From Branchipolynoe longqiensis (lineage: Eukaryota; Annelida; Polychaeta; Phyllodocida; Polynoidae), in the NCBI GenBank assembly GCA_030323885.1, contig CM059186.1, positions 154,599,064 to 154,663,063 of the forward strand: a DNA stretch of 64,000 bases, read 5' to 3'. The notes beneath the pieces were generated by a model, which worked only from the letters and a program-made list of their open reading frames with translations, made no database searches and was not told the origin of the DNA. A program made the translations under genes and the position numbers. Below are positions 1 through 10,328 of this stretch, piece by piece (positions within the stretch are counted from its first letter, which is position 1; every line of letters begins with the position of its first letter).

Positions 1-192
1 ATCCGGAGCCTGTAATTACCGTGGGTCGGGACGAGGCGTCCCTGCTGTTACCCCGGATATGGATCTTACCAACAGTGCCCCTCACCTGTCACAGTGTCAG
101 GCGGGGGGGGGGGGGGGGGCTCTCTATCAAAGCAGCGACAACAGAGCGCCCCCCGCTTGTGGACGGGGTCCCAAACACAGCGCCTAGCAAAC
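1..192. other. Unique GC-rich island with poly-G tract
   Basis: No gene is recognised. The stretch is non-repetitive except for a run of 18 or so G at about 103-119, and it contains a TGTAATTACC motif near position 10. It ends at the target-site duplication of the first SINE. Reading frames here are short and show no family resemblance. Confidence 0.4.
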
Positions 193-542
193 ACGTCGTA
201 AAATGACCAGATGGGACGGCCGAATGAGTTGAACGTCCGTTTCCCATTTTGGTAGATAGTGGGATTATACCCTGATTGAGTCAAACCAATGACTTAAAAA
301 TGTTTACTTCTCGTTTCCTAGCCAGGCACTCAGCATTATTATGATAGGGCAAGGACTGGTTGGCTGTGTCAGGATAATGTAACTGAGTGGGATATTATTA
401 GGTCATGGTGCTGGTGACCTGGTCTCTCAGTGGGGCAGCACTATGAAGTCACCATGAGTGCGCACTATCACAAGTTGGTACCTGTCCTGATGTGACCTTA
501 GATGTTGCCATGACGTAAAACTCCAATAACCAACGTCGTAAA
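193..542 (+). mobile_element. SINE-A copy with perfect 10-bp TSD
   Basis: A full-length tRNA-derived SINE lies at 203-532. The head (GGCCGAATGAGTTGAACG, an A-box-like segment) is followed by the family body (GACTGGTTGGCT, GGGGCAGCACTAT, GTGCGCACT) and the hairpin tail with GTAAAACTCCAATAACCAAC. The ten bases ACGTCGTAAA occur at 193-202 and again at 533-542 and flank it exactly. This fixes both ends and shows target-primed insertion. Confidence 0.93.
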
Positions 543-557
543 GCCAGCGTTCTGGAG

Positions 558-1132
558 TCGCAGTTTAAATTCTCTGTGGGTTTAGATTCTATGCGGGGTT
601 TCTGTGCATGCGTCAAAATCGAAAGGCATTTCCGCCAGATTGGGTTATTCAATTAATCAACTCGGGTAACCCGCACATTCTACAGACTCGGGTTGAATAA
701 TTGAATACGCTTCTCCACGCTCGTGGTAGAAAAATGGTGGCTTAATCGAAAACTTGTTCTTTTTTCTTTACATAGCTGATATAATTACAGCAAAAGTGTT
801 TAAAGTAGCTTTTGATTGCATAGTTCAGTTATATTTCAATTTCATTATTCTGGTTTATTAAAAAAACAAAAACAAAAAAACACACACATAGGACTTGTAC
901 TGCTACAGGACGGTACCAGCACAAATGTGACGTCATTGCTCCTAGCCAACCCCAGCCAAGAGGTGGGTTACTGGGATCGGGAGTTTTTGTACATGGCACA
1001 TGTTTTTGTCAACTCCACTCATAGTGTTCTATTTGAATTTCTAGCAACTCGGGTGACCCAAGTCGCCCGGCAACCGTGCATGCGCAGAACCCCGAGAGTA
1101 GAATCTGAACCCACGGAAAATCTAAACCGTGA
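558..1132. repeat. Imperfect inverted repeat arms about 55 bp
   Basis: The segment at about 558-613 (TGTGGGTTTAGATTCT ... TGTGCATGC) matches the reverse complement of about 1077-1132 (GCATGCGCAGAACCCCG ... GAATCTGAACCCAC) with scattered mismatches. The intervening 460 bp contain no recognisable gene. It could be an old terminal-inverted-repeat element. No target duplication was found. Confidence 0.5.
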
Positions 1133-2300
1133 CACCGGCCTGCCCGCCGCTCGATGCACACCCTGGTGGACTGGGGCAAGAAGTAGATGAGCAACCTGAT
1201 TGCCATGGTGAGGGTTACTATAACAAGAGACCTTTGCTGCAGAGCATGCGTACGGACCTGCTACCGACAACATTAGTTTGTACCACTGCCACCAGAGGGC
1301 GGGTTGGTGGTGGGAATCATATACATTTTCTACAGAGCATGCACAGTGAGCTTATAAACTTGCGGGTTTTACCCCACTAGTTATCAGAATCAATTTATAA
1401 TATACACCCTACCTGGTTTGATGGGTCTCGCATTATTATTAATGTTACTCACTATAGATGTACTGCACTACGCTGCAGGCTATTACAAAATGAACTCAAA
1501 ACCCTCAAAATAACAGTGTGGAAGTCAGGGCTAGCAGTGTGGCACTCTTCCACTTGCTTCTCTCTCTTCTTGGTTACCTTCTTGATTGCCTCTTGAGTTC
1601 CCTCCTCACACTACCAGTACCCTTCTTTTATTGTATCTTTTCAGCCATTTTAGTTACATACAAATCTGATTGGTCAGTCTTACCAAGTAGAACATGCAAA
1701 TTCTGTGGTCAACCTCACTAGGCAGACAATCTCATTGGTCAACCTCACCTGTCAATCTAGGGTGTTGGAGGTGGGAGGGGTGTGGTGACCCATCCACCCC
1801 ACCTGCTCCTCCTGCTGGCCATGGGGAGGGAACTGACCCACCCATCCACAGCCAACTTCATCTCAGCACATATGAATTATCAGTTTTCACAATAATAGGA
1901 GATCTACAACACACTCCTCACTATAACACCAATGTACAGACATCAGAATATTTAATACATATTTACTTAGTAGTTACACATTAAACCTATCTCACTGGGC
2001 CAGGTGCTGCCCTGGTGGTGGTAGAGAGAAACATACACCCTCCTCCCTACTTCCCTCCCAGGGTTAACACTCCCGCCTGCTTTCCCCCAGGTCAACCCAG
2101 CATGCCCCGTTACTTCACGCATCAGGCTAGAAATATCTAGCTGGTCACTTCACACAACAGGCTGGAAAAAACTAACCGATCACTTCACACATCTGTGCTG
2201 GCTTCGGTATCCCAACTTATACGGTATCCCAACTTATAAAAGGCCTAATTGCCCTACTATTGGGGTGCAATTCAATTTAGCCTTCCCCTGGAGACCTGTC
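1133..2300. other. Unclassified intergenic sequence, no gene seen
   Basis: No protein family is recognisable. A direct repeat TGGTCAACCTCAC occurs twice at about 1707-1750, and GGTATCCCAACTTATA occurs twice at about 2207-2240. The CT-rich stretch 1540-1640 could belong to an old retroelement terminus, but nothing proves this. Confidence 0.35.
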
Positions 2301-3486
2301 CACACAGGCCTGTCTAGTTTGGGAAAATCCAAACCAATCAATTATATATGCTCTTTCCAGTTTTTAGCATCTACATACACTTTAGAATGCACATAATGTC
2401 ATACACAAGTCCAGGTAATCAATTACATTTAAATACACCCATATATGCTTATTCCAGAGTTATTATCTCCAGTGGTGATATTTGATGCATAGCATTGGAC
2501 AATTTGACATTAATTAGACTCACACACAACACCTACTTTAGTGTACAAATAACAATAGGATGAATATTATTAACATGGCTTATAACAATGATTGACTGAT
2601 TTAGATACCACTAGAGTGGTTTTATGTAATGATTTAATTACTAGTAGAATGGTCATATAAGAATAATTGAATGATTTAGGTATTATTAGAATGGTTTAAT
2701 TTGATTATTATCAGCAAAACTTATGCGAGCACAAATGCATGCAAGTAAGTTGATAATATGATTCTCTGTATTTCTGGGTTTTCTGAATATATTGTTTCAT
2801 TGTTGGTAGTTGTCTCAGGGTATTATTTTGGGAATCGTTCATCTTGGGCACTGGCAGTATTTCAGAACTCCCCTTGCTTGTTTTTACAACCCTATTGTAA
2901 ACCCTGTCTGGACTGTAGATTGGTTTTCCCCAGAATAGTATGACTGCTTTATGCATGGATGCATACCAGGATTGAGTGATTTAGCTCTCAAAATGGTTTC
3001 AATATTGGTGTCATGAAAAAGTATATTTTTGTTTTAAGGACATTTTTAATGACCAACTAATATATATATTTGTAAATGTATGTTATTTGTATGTCATTTC
3101 TGAGTGCCACAGCACTGGTCTTCTGGCCATGAGGGGTAGTTATTTACACAAAGCTATACATGATTTTTTCAAGTATATAACTATAAGTGAGACATGTAGA
3201 ATGACATCCAGATAAGTGTGCTAGGTTCCGATAATTTCGTCGAATTGCGCAGCTTGAATAACACTGAAATTATGCGCATTGTCTTTATTTAATAAAATAA
3301 ATATTTTATTATTGTATTTGGTCGAAGTGCTGCGAAATGTGCGCCTGGATATTGCAGTGCGTGCTATATAGCTATATAAATCACATGTGTCTGGATAGCT
3401 TCATACCTTACGTGCCCGCCATGCTATCCGTGCAACATCAACACAGCTGTCAGGTACAGGGCTGCTGGGAGGGCTGCTGTGGGTTT
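2301..3486. other. AT-rich intergenic sequence
   Basis: No coding sequence is recognised. The segment at about 3097-3160 (GCACTGGTCTTCTGGCCA ... GTTATTTACACAAA) is a diverged copy of about 26936-27000, so it is part of an interspersed repeat of unknown type. Confidence 0.4.
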
Positions 3487-4256
3487 CTCCTGACACACAG
3501 ACACACACAGACACACACAGACACACACAGACACACATACACACATAGACACACACACAGATATGCACATACACGCACAGACACACACATACATACACAC
3601 ATATACATACACACATACATACACACACAGACATGCACAGACACGCACATACACACACAGACATACACATGTACATACAGCCACACACAGACACACATAC
3701 ACACACAGAGACACATACACAGATATGTACAGATACGCACAGACACACACACATACATACACACATAGGCATGCACAGGCACACACAGACACACACACAC
3801 ATACAGACACACAAAGGTATGCACACACACATACATACACACACAGGCACACATACACGCACATACACACATACACACATACACGCATGGACACGCACAG
3901 ACATGCACATACACACACACATACATACATACACACATAGGCATGCACAGACATATACAGACACACACAGACATGCACAGACACACACATACACACACGC
4001 AGAGACACAAATATACATGCATAGACACGCACAGAAACACACAGAACGCACAGACACACACACATCCATGCACATACACACACTGACTCACACACACATA
4101 CATACTCGCATACACATACACACACATACAGACACACACAGATACACTTAGAGACGCAGACACATACACACTGAAATACACAAAATCCCACACAGACACA
4201 CACAAGCACACATACACACAGATACACACACAGACACACACGCAGACACACACAAT
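3487..4256. repeat. CA-rich microsatellite array (770 bp)
   Basis: An irregular mixture of ACAC, ACAG and ACAT units runs for about 770 bp. Long open frames on both strands are Cys/Val or His/Thr low-complexity translations of the repeat and are not genes. Confidence 0.95.
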
Positions 4257-4440
4257 CGATCTCCCTAAAACGTGGCTAATCTAAGCCTTAGCGGAATGAA
4301 GAGGGATCTGGGCGGGACGGGCCGCACTGATGACGGGAACCACTGTTGGCGTATCTGATAAATTCGTAGCCATTGAGAAGAGAAACAAATGAAGAGATAT
4401 TGATGGCGGCGGCTTGTTTATCACGGTTTGGGCTTCTCTC
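4257..4440. other. Unique island between arrays, CNE-like
   Basis: Non-repetitive sequence sits between a CA array and a poly-C block. It includes GAGATATTGATGGCGGCGG and CTTGTTTATCACGG. A second unique piece at 4546-4640 carries ACGTAATGAATTACTG and GGGCATTATGG. It looks like a regulatory island split by a poly-C expansion. That is inference from composition and context only. Confidence 0.35.
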
Positions 4441-4545
4441 CCCCCCCCCCCCTCCTTCCACCCAGTCCGCCCCCGCCACCCCCCCCCCCCGCCACCCCCC
4501 CACCCCCGCCACCACCCCCCCGCCAGTCCCAGACCTCAATACACC
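4440..4545. repeat. C-rich low-complexity tract
   Basis: Runs of 9-10 C interspersed with CCACC units make up about 100 bp. No gene is present. Confidence 0.9.
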
Positions 4546-4639
4546 CCCTCCTGGGTTTGGCATGATAGAGCGGATACGTAATGAATTACTGTATGGCGGG
4601 AGACTGGGGCATTATGGACACGTATGCGTCAAATGAGGG

Positions 4640-6060
4640 CTGAGAGGGTTAGGATGAGAGTGAGGGGTGGGGTGCATGAGGGTGGCGTTGGGGGTGAGAG
4701 TGGAGGAGGGTGGGAGTGGGGTGATTGTGGGGGTGATGTATCAGGGGGGTGGTTTGATGGAATGGGATACAATGTAGTGAAAGAGATGGAGAGAGTGTAC
4801 GGTGTGGTGAGAGTGGTGCAAGGTGGTGAGAGTGGTGCAGTGTGATGAGAGTGGTGCAAGGTGGTGAGAGGGGTGCAGTGTAGTGAGAGTGGTGCAGTGT
4901 GGTGAGAGTGGTGTAGTGTGGTGAGAGTGGTGCAGTGTGATGAGAGTGGTACAGTGTGGTTAGAGTGGTGCAGTGTGGTGAGAGTGGTGCAGTGTGGTGA
5001 GAGTGGTGCATTGTGGTGAAAGTGGTGCATTGTGGTGAGAGTGGTGCAGTGTGCTGATAGTGGTGCAGTGTAGAAACAGTGGTGCAGTGTGGTGAGAGTG
5101 AGGTGCAGTGTGGTGAGAGTGGAGCAGTCTGCTGATAGTGGTGCAGTGTAGATAGGATGGTGCAGTGTCCTGAGAGTGCTGCTGCGTGGTGAGGGTGGTG
5201 CAGTGTGGTGAGAGTGGTGCAGTGTGCTGAGAGTGGTACAGTTTGGAGATAGTGGTGCAGTGTAGATAGAGTGGTACAGTGTGATGAGAGTGTTGCTGCG
5301 TGGTGAGGGTGGTGAAGTGTGGTGAGATTGGCGCAGTGTGGTGAGAGTGGTGCAAGGTGGTGAGAGTGGTGCAGTGTCGATAGAGTGGTGCAGTGTGGTG
5401 AAAGTGGTGCAGTGTAGATAGAGTGTGGCAGTGTGGTGACAGTTAGACAGTGTGGTGAGAGTGAGACAGTGTGCTGAGAGTGAGAGTGAGACAGTGTGCT
5501 GAGAGTGAGACAGTGTGCTGAGAGTGAGAATGAGACAGTGTGGTGAGAGTGAGACAGTGTGCTGAGAGTGAGACAGTGTGCTGAGAGTGAGAATGAGACA
5601 GTGTGCTGAGAGTGAGACAGTGTGCTGAGAGTGAGAGTGAGACAGTGTGGTGAGAGTGAGACAGTGTGCTGAGAGTGAGAGTGAGACAGTGTGGTGAGAG
5701 TGAGACAGTGTGCTGAGAGTGAGACAGTGTGCTGAGAGTGAGAGTGAGACAGTGTACTGAGAGTGAGACAGTGTGGTGAGAGTGAGACAGTGTGCTGACA
5801 GTTAGACAGTGTGCTGAGAGTGAGAGTGAGACAGTGTGGTGAGAGTGAGACAGTGTGGTGAGAGTGAGACAGTGTACTGAGAGTGAGACAGTGTACTGAG
5901 AGTGGTGCAGTGTGGTGATAGTGGGGGGGGGGGGGGAATGGTTAGAGTGGGGCTGTGTGGAGAGAGCAGTGTAGTGTGGTGAGAGTGAAACAGTGTGGTG
6001 AGAGTGAGGCAGTGTGCTGAGAGTGGTGAAGTGTGGTGAGAGTGACGAAAGCGGTATCAA
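4640..6060. repeat. 19-bp minisatellite with two monomer types
   Basis: After a G-rich lead-in, tandem 19-bp units run from about 4800. The first monomer is GTGAGAGTGGTGCAGTGTG, up to about 5430. From about 5430 the dominant monomer becomes CTGAGAGTGAGACAGTGTG, to about 5910, then a mixed end with a poly-G tract at 5925-5937. The unit length stays 19 bp across the switch. Long Ser/His/Thr/Leu frames on the minus strand are translations of the array. Confidence 0.95.
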
Positions 6061-6079
6061 TGCATCAGCATGGTGTTAG

Positions 6080-6350
6080 ACCACCAGTGGGGTGAGACTG
6101 TGTGAAGAGGGGTGTCGGGTGGAGGGGAGGGAGTGGGAGGCGGGGGGAAGGGGGAGGTGTTGCGGGAGAGCGAGGACTGAGTGCCGGGCATTGCGCGTGA
6201 CCAGAACTGCGGTGTCGGGTTGCAGGGTACAGTGCCATAGTGTGTGGTGGAGTGGAGTGGTGGTGGTGGTGGAGGGGGTGGGGGGGGGGGGGGGGGGGGG
6301 GTGACTGGGAATGGGGATACGGGGTGCGCAGTGAGGACGGGTTGTGAGAC
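6080..6350. repeat. G-rich low-complexity block with poly-G run
   Basis: G-rich sequence contains a run of about 20 G at 6281-6301. No gene is recognised; long frames here are composition-driven. Confidence 0.7.
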
Positions 6351-6379
6351 GGGCGTAACGGGTCACGTACATGATACTT

Positions 6380-7240
6380 CGACACGTGCATATGGCGTGT
6401 GTGACAATGGCGTGATGTATGTTCTGATTGTGTGTGACGTGTGAGGGTGTCGCGTGTCACATCTGGATGACATGTGCGTGGCATATCTATGCGTGTACGT
6501 GGCACGTGTGCTGATGCATGTGTGTGACGCATGTGTGTGACCCGCATGTGTGATGCATGAGTTAACACATGTCTGATGTGCAATTGTGTGAGGCATGTGT
6601 GATGTATTGTGTGATGCATGTGGGTGGTGCATCGGTGTGACATATGGTGCTATGCCAGTGCTTGTGTGTGATGCATGTATGTGATGCATGAATGTGATGC
6701 ATGCGTTGATGCATGTGTTGAAACGGTTTGTTTGTTGTTGTTTTACGTCCTAGCAACATCGAAGGTCACATCAGGATGGGTACTGATTTGCCACAGTGCG
6801 CACTCATGGTGACTTTATAGTGCTGCCCCACTGGGAAACCAGGCTGCCACTGCCAGCACCATGACCTGATATCCCACTCTGTCACATTTTCCTGACACTG
6901 CACCAACCAGTCCTTGCCCTATCCTAATAATGCTGAGCACCTGGCTAGGAAGAGACAAGTATCAATTTTTAAGTCATAGGTTTGGCTCAACCAGGGTTCG
7001 AGCCCACAAACCCATGAGTTCGGATCCCCCGATCTCCCAAAACAGGAGACGGATGCTCAACTCATTTGGCCATCCTATCTGGTCTGTGTCGAAAACATGT
7101 TTGTGTCACATGTATGCATCACTTGTAATTTGTATGCTTCACATGTTTGTGTAACATGTATTCGGCACTTCCATGTGACGCATGTGTTGACGCATGTGTT
7201 ATCACATGCGTTGACGCATGCATGTGATAACACATTGCAA
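6380..7240. repeat. TGTGTGATGCATG array split by a SINE
   Basis: Irregular tandem units around GTGATGCATG run from about 6380 to 6724 and resume at about 7085-7240 (TGACGCATGTG units). The SINE at 6725-7084 sits inside the array, so the array predates the insertion. Confidence 0.85.
6714..7096 (-). mobile_element. SINE-A copy, minus strand, near-perfect TSD
   Basis: A full-length minus-strand SINE lies at 6725-7084. From left to right it shows the inverted tail (TTTTACGTCCTAGCAACATC), the body and the tRNA-like head (CTCAACTCATTTGGCCATCC reversed). TGTGTTGAAAC at 6714-6724 and TGTGTCGAAAAC at 7085-7096 form the flanking duplication with two differences. The head has two adjacent B-box-like segments (GGTTCGAGCCC and GTTCGGATCC). 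Confidence 0.88.
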
Positions 7241-7299
7241 GTGACTTGCAGCGCCTCAATGCAACAAGGCAGTGTAAGTGTAAGTAAGTGGCTTACCAC

Positions 7300-7425
7300 A
7301 CCCAGGATTTGCCGGGTGTGAGAATGCGTGCGGGGCGGGAAGGGTGGCTTCCCAGCCGGGTGGGCAGGGTGGCTTCCCCGCCGGGCGGGCAGAGTGGCTT
7401 CCCCGCCGGGTGGGCGGGCGGGAAC
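7300..7425. repeat. Short GC-rich tandem repeat
   Basis: About four copies of a roughly 24-28 bp unit containing GGTGGCTTCCCCGCC and GGGCGGGCAG. It forms the edge of the CpG-rich island that follows. Confidence 0.75.
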
Positions 7426-7871
7426 CAGCAACAGTAGCAGCGGCCAGAAGTGACTGACGCCTGTTCCGTGTATATTTATATCCACGTCATCACCATTACA
7501 GTCCAGCCGGCCTCCCCGTGATGACGGCGGGCTGACCCATTAAACTCCCAGCTCTGCCCCCCACCACCCCCACCACACTCAAACAGATGACCACCAGCGC
7601 CGTACACAGCGCCAGCACCAGCCGGCCCTCCGCAAGGTGGCGCCCCGGGCTGGGAGGCACGTGCTTCCGGGCCGGGATGAACGCGCGCCGGGCCGGCACA
7701 CTCACGTGACCCAGAGCTTGATGGTGATTGGTGCGCGCCAGTTGTGCGACTCGGCGGCAGCTTCCGGTTTTCGCTCAAAATAAACATGGCGGCGGTTAAG
7801 CGTCTGGGGCGGGGGATTAAGCGCATGGTGGCAGTTTGACTACTAGTGACCATTAGGGGGAAATGAGGCAC
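7426..7871. promoter_or_regulatory. Candidate CpG-island promoter / first exon
   Basis: This is the most gene-like island in the left half of the window. It is GC- and CpG-rich, with an inverted CCAAT box (GCGCACCAATCACC on the minus strand), an E-box CACGTG at about 7704-7709, and an AACCGCCGCCATG start context on the minus strand at about 7787. On the plus strand the same site reads AAACATGGCGGCGG with only 17 codons open. On the minus strand a GTGAGT donor-like site follows at about 7705, and a GC-rich frame with a hydrophobic stretch (about 7570-7640) continues to 7496. No protein family is recognised, and GC-rich frames can stay open by chance. I infer a possible transcription start, direction undecided. 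Confidence 0.3.
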
Positions 7872-7959
7872 GTATACACGACTGCTAGAGCTTAGGGATC
7901 ATGAATAATCTAACCGAAAGACACGATTTTTAGCTACGCATTTGTCGAACTGAATGGAT

Positions 7960-8660
7960 GGGCGTGATTTCAAATGAGTCAAAGCCATGTATGTAATAGT
8001 CCAGGCTTTAAATTTTAAATGAGCCAATACCGAAGATTGAGGCCCACCTGAAAGGACTCTGACCATACATGTAATAGCGTCGGTGGGCGGCATCATTTCA
8101 AGTGAGCCGAAGCCGAAGGTTGAGACCCATTGCATACCACCATGACCATATATGTCATATTCTGGGTTGGCAGCGTAATTTCAAATGAGTCGAAGCCGAA
8201 GGTTGAGGTCCATTGCAAAGCATCCTGACCATATATGTCATATTCTGGGTTGGCAGCATAATTTCAAATGAGTCGAAGCCAAAGGTTACGACCCATCTGA
8301 AACCAACCTGACCATATATGTAATAGTCCGTGTGACCAGCATAATTTCAAATGAGTCGAAGCCGAAGGTTGAGACCCATCTGAAAGCACCCTGACCATAT
8401 ATGTACCATATATGGGTGGGCAACATCATTTCAAGTGAGTCGAAGCCGAAGGTTTGAGACCCATTGCATAGCACCCTGACCATATATGTACTAGGCCACG
8501 TGGGTGGCGTCATTTCAAGTGAGTCGAAGCCAAAGGCTTAGGCCTGTTGCAAAGCATCCTGACCATTATATGTAATAATCTGGGTGGGCAGAGAAATTTC
8601 AAGCGATTTGAAACTAAATATTGGGGCCCATCATAGAGCATCCTGACCATATGTGTAATA
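7960..8660 (+). repeat. 84-bp satellite, about 8 copies
   Basis: Tandem units of about 84 bp share ATTTCAAGTGAGTCGAAGCC, GGTTGAGACCCAT and CCTGACCATATATGT. Unit starts fall near 8092, 8176, 8260, 8342, 8426 and 8510. The first and last copies are more diverged, as expected at array edges. No gene is present. Confidence 0.92.
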
Positions 8661-9190
8661 CTCAGTATTAGTAATAGTCCGCACTACTTGCTGGAGAAAC
8701 AAATGCCATTTAACTCCAAAGCTTACACATATGAGACAGTGTATCATTGTCTGAAACAGGGTCTTCCCAGAACTGCCAACACGACATTCGATTCTCACTA
8801 ATTTCAGAGAACAGTTAATACTAATTTTCCATTGGTAGATCACATATATAGCAGCATTCGATAGTTATGTGGAGCCTGCTAGTAGAAGCTATGGCTACAC
8901 ATGAATGGGAGGGGGGGGGGAGGTCGAGGCTGTGCTTATATGTATATATATATATACAAAATGTCCCCTTTGTCTATATATATACAAAAGGAGCAGTTGC
9001 AGGTAGCGTGCACGCATACCAGTGTGTACTGGTCGTGTGCACTGCTTTGAGTAGAAGCATGCCTGTTGAAGGCTATTCGAAAATACCCTCCTTGAATATC
9101 AGAACATATATACAAACGCACCTGACAATAAATGAAGTACACATGAACACATAAACTTAAAGTCAGTGCATGCATACGAGAGACATGCAT
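8661..9190. other. Intergenic sequence, no gene seen
   Basis: Mostly unique AT-rich DNA with a short TA tract at about 8941-8955 and G-rich run near 8912. No recognisable protein or RNA gene. Confidence 0.5.
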
Positions 9191-9193
9191 CTC

Positions 9194-9241
<48 letters not shown>

Positions 9242-9276
9242 CAATGTACATATATGCACATACATACACATGTATA

Positions 9277-9454
9277 CAGTAAAACATCCCTAACTGACCA
9301 CCTCCACAAATCGACCACTCCCCTATATCGATCGCTTTATTTGGGTCCCAACAATACCATTGTAACCATAGTCTAACTTCCAAAACCGACCACCTCCCTA
9401 AATGGACCACTTATAGTCGGTCCCAAGGTCGATCGATTTAGAACGGTTTGACTG
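9277..9454. mobile_element. MITE-TA copy A (CAGTAAAACC termini)
   Basis: A 178-bp non-autonomous element starts with CAGTAAAACATCCC and ends with ACGGTTTGACTG, an inverted repeat. TA follows the right end and ATA precedes the left end. The interior TTATTTGGGTCCCAAC and TATATCGATCG are shared with four other copies here. Terminal CAGT...ACTG and TA targets suggest Tc1/mariner/pogo mobilisation; no transposase is in the window. Confidence 0.88.
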
Positions 9455-9460
9455 TATATA

Positions 9461-9545
9461 TACCGGGCGCAGTGGCCGAATCATTAGAGCGCAGACTTCT
9501 GGTGTGGAGGGTTGGAAGTTCGAATCCCAGCTGAGTCAAACTAAT
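9461..9545 (+). mobile_element. SINE head fragment (tRNA-like)
   Basis: The tRNA-related head CCGGGCGCAGTGGCCGAATC with A-box-like and B-box-like (AGTTCGAATCCC) segments ends at GAGTCAAACTAA. The usual SINE body is absent, and sequence shared with 32975-33345 follows directly. It lies 7 bp after a MITE. Confidence 0.8.
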
Positions 9546-9890
9546 TGTAGAGTGTATGCTCGGATCTGTGGTTGTGCAAGTAGGCTATGAGGAAAAACAA
9601 TACAGACAGAGAGAAAGTAAGAGAGTAAAGTGTAAGAGAGTCCAGCCCTCTGGTTTATTTTTATCTAGTTACAAAGGTGCTTGGTAGAGTATCATACCAC
9701 CTCTTTCCACCAATAGCAATCTAGCACTCCTGGTCTCACCAATAGGAATAATGAGTTATACAGTTGATATTTGTCGCTACCTAGCCTGCAGTTGGTGACA
9801 ATCATTTGGAACAGCACTCCATATCCACCGCCCATATGGAGGGAGGGTGTGAGAAGAGCTACTTGTGCTTCCTATAATCACGTGTCGTAA
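9546..9890 (+). repeat. Interspersed repeat R1, copy 1
   Basis: This region resembles 32975-33345. Shared blocks include GTGGTT...GTAGGC...GGCTAT, AATACAG, CATACCACCT and CACCAAT, in the same order over about 300 bp with many differences. It may be the end of an old retroelement. Function and family are unknown. Confidence 0.5.
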
Positions 9891-10328
9891 CTTGAGTTAT
9901 CACCATCCATATATATATACGTAAAGCTTTAGATGTATTCCCTGCATTATATAGTACATGTATATTTATATTTATATGTATCCTATCTTGTACCATTCCC
10001 ATATCCCCCAAATAACTGCATCCTTACTCGCACATCCCAACTATATTTTTATCTGCCCTGCCCTTCCTGAGAATTTGCTATGTAATGAGCTTATGTGGTA
10101 CATGTATAAGTAGTTTATGCGATTCTTCGCCCATATAGACATTATTACACTCTAAGCAATTTTGTTAATCAAATAACTCAAATCCCACTGAAAATGGAAC
10201 GTCATTAAATGGTCTGGGGGAGGGGAGGAGGTGGGGAGGGGTGGGGGGAGCAGCGATCTTTAGAACACAGAAGAGTGCCAAATAAGGATAGCGGAAGTTC
10301 ACGGAACTAACCAGGCAGCTGAAGACTA
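9891..10328. other. AT-rich intergenic, no gene seen
   Basis: No feature is recognised apart from a G-rich run at about 10215-10250. Confidence 0.5.

Noticed and set aside
3401..4253. Cys/Val-rich and His/Thr-rich open frames of up to 275 codons
   Set aside because: They are translations of the CA-rich array on both strands. A two- or four-base repeat without stops stays open in several frames.
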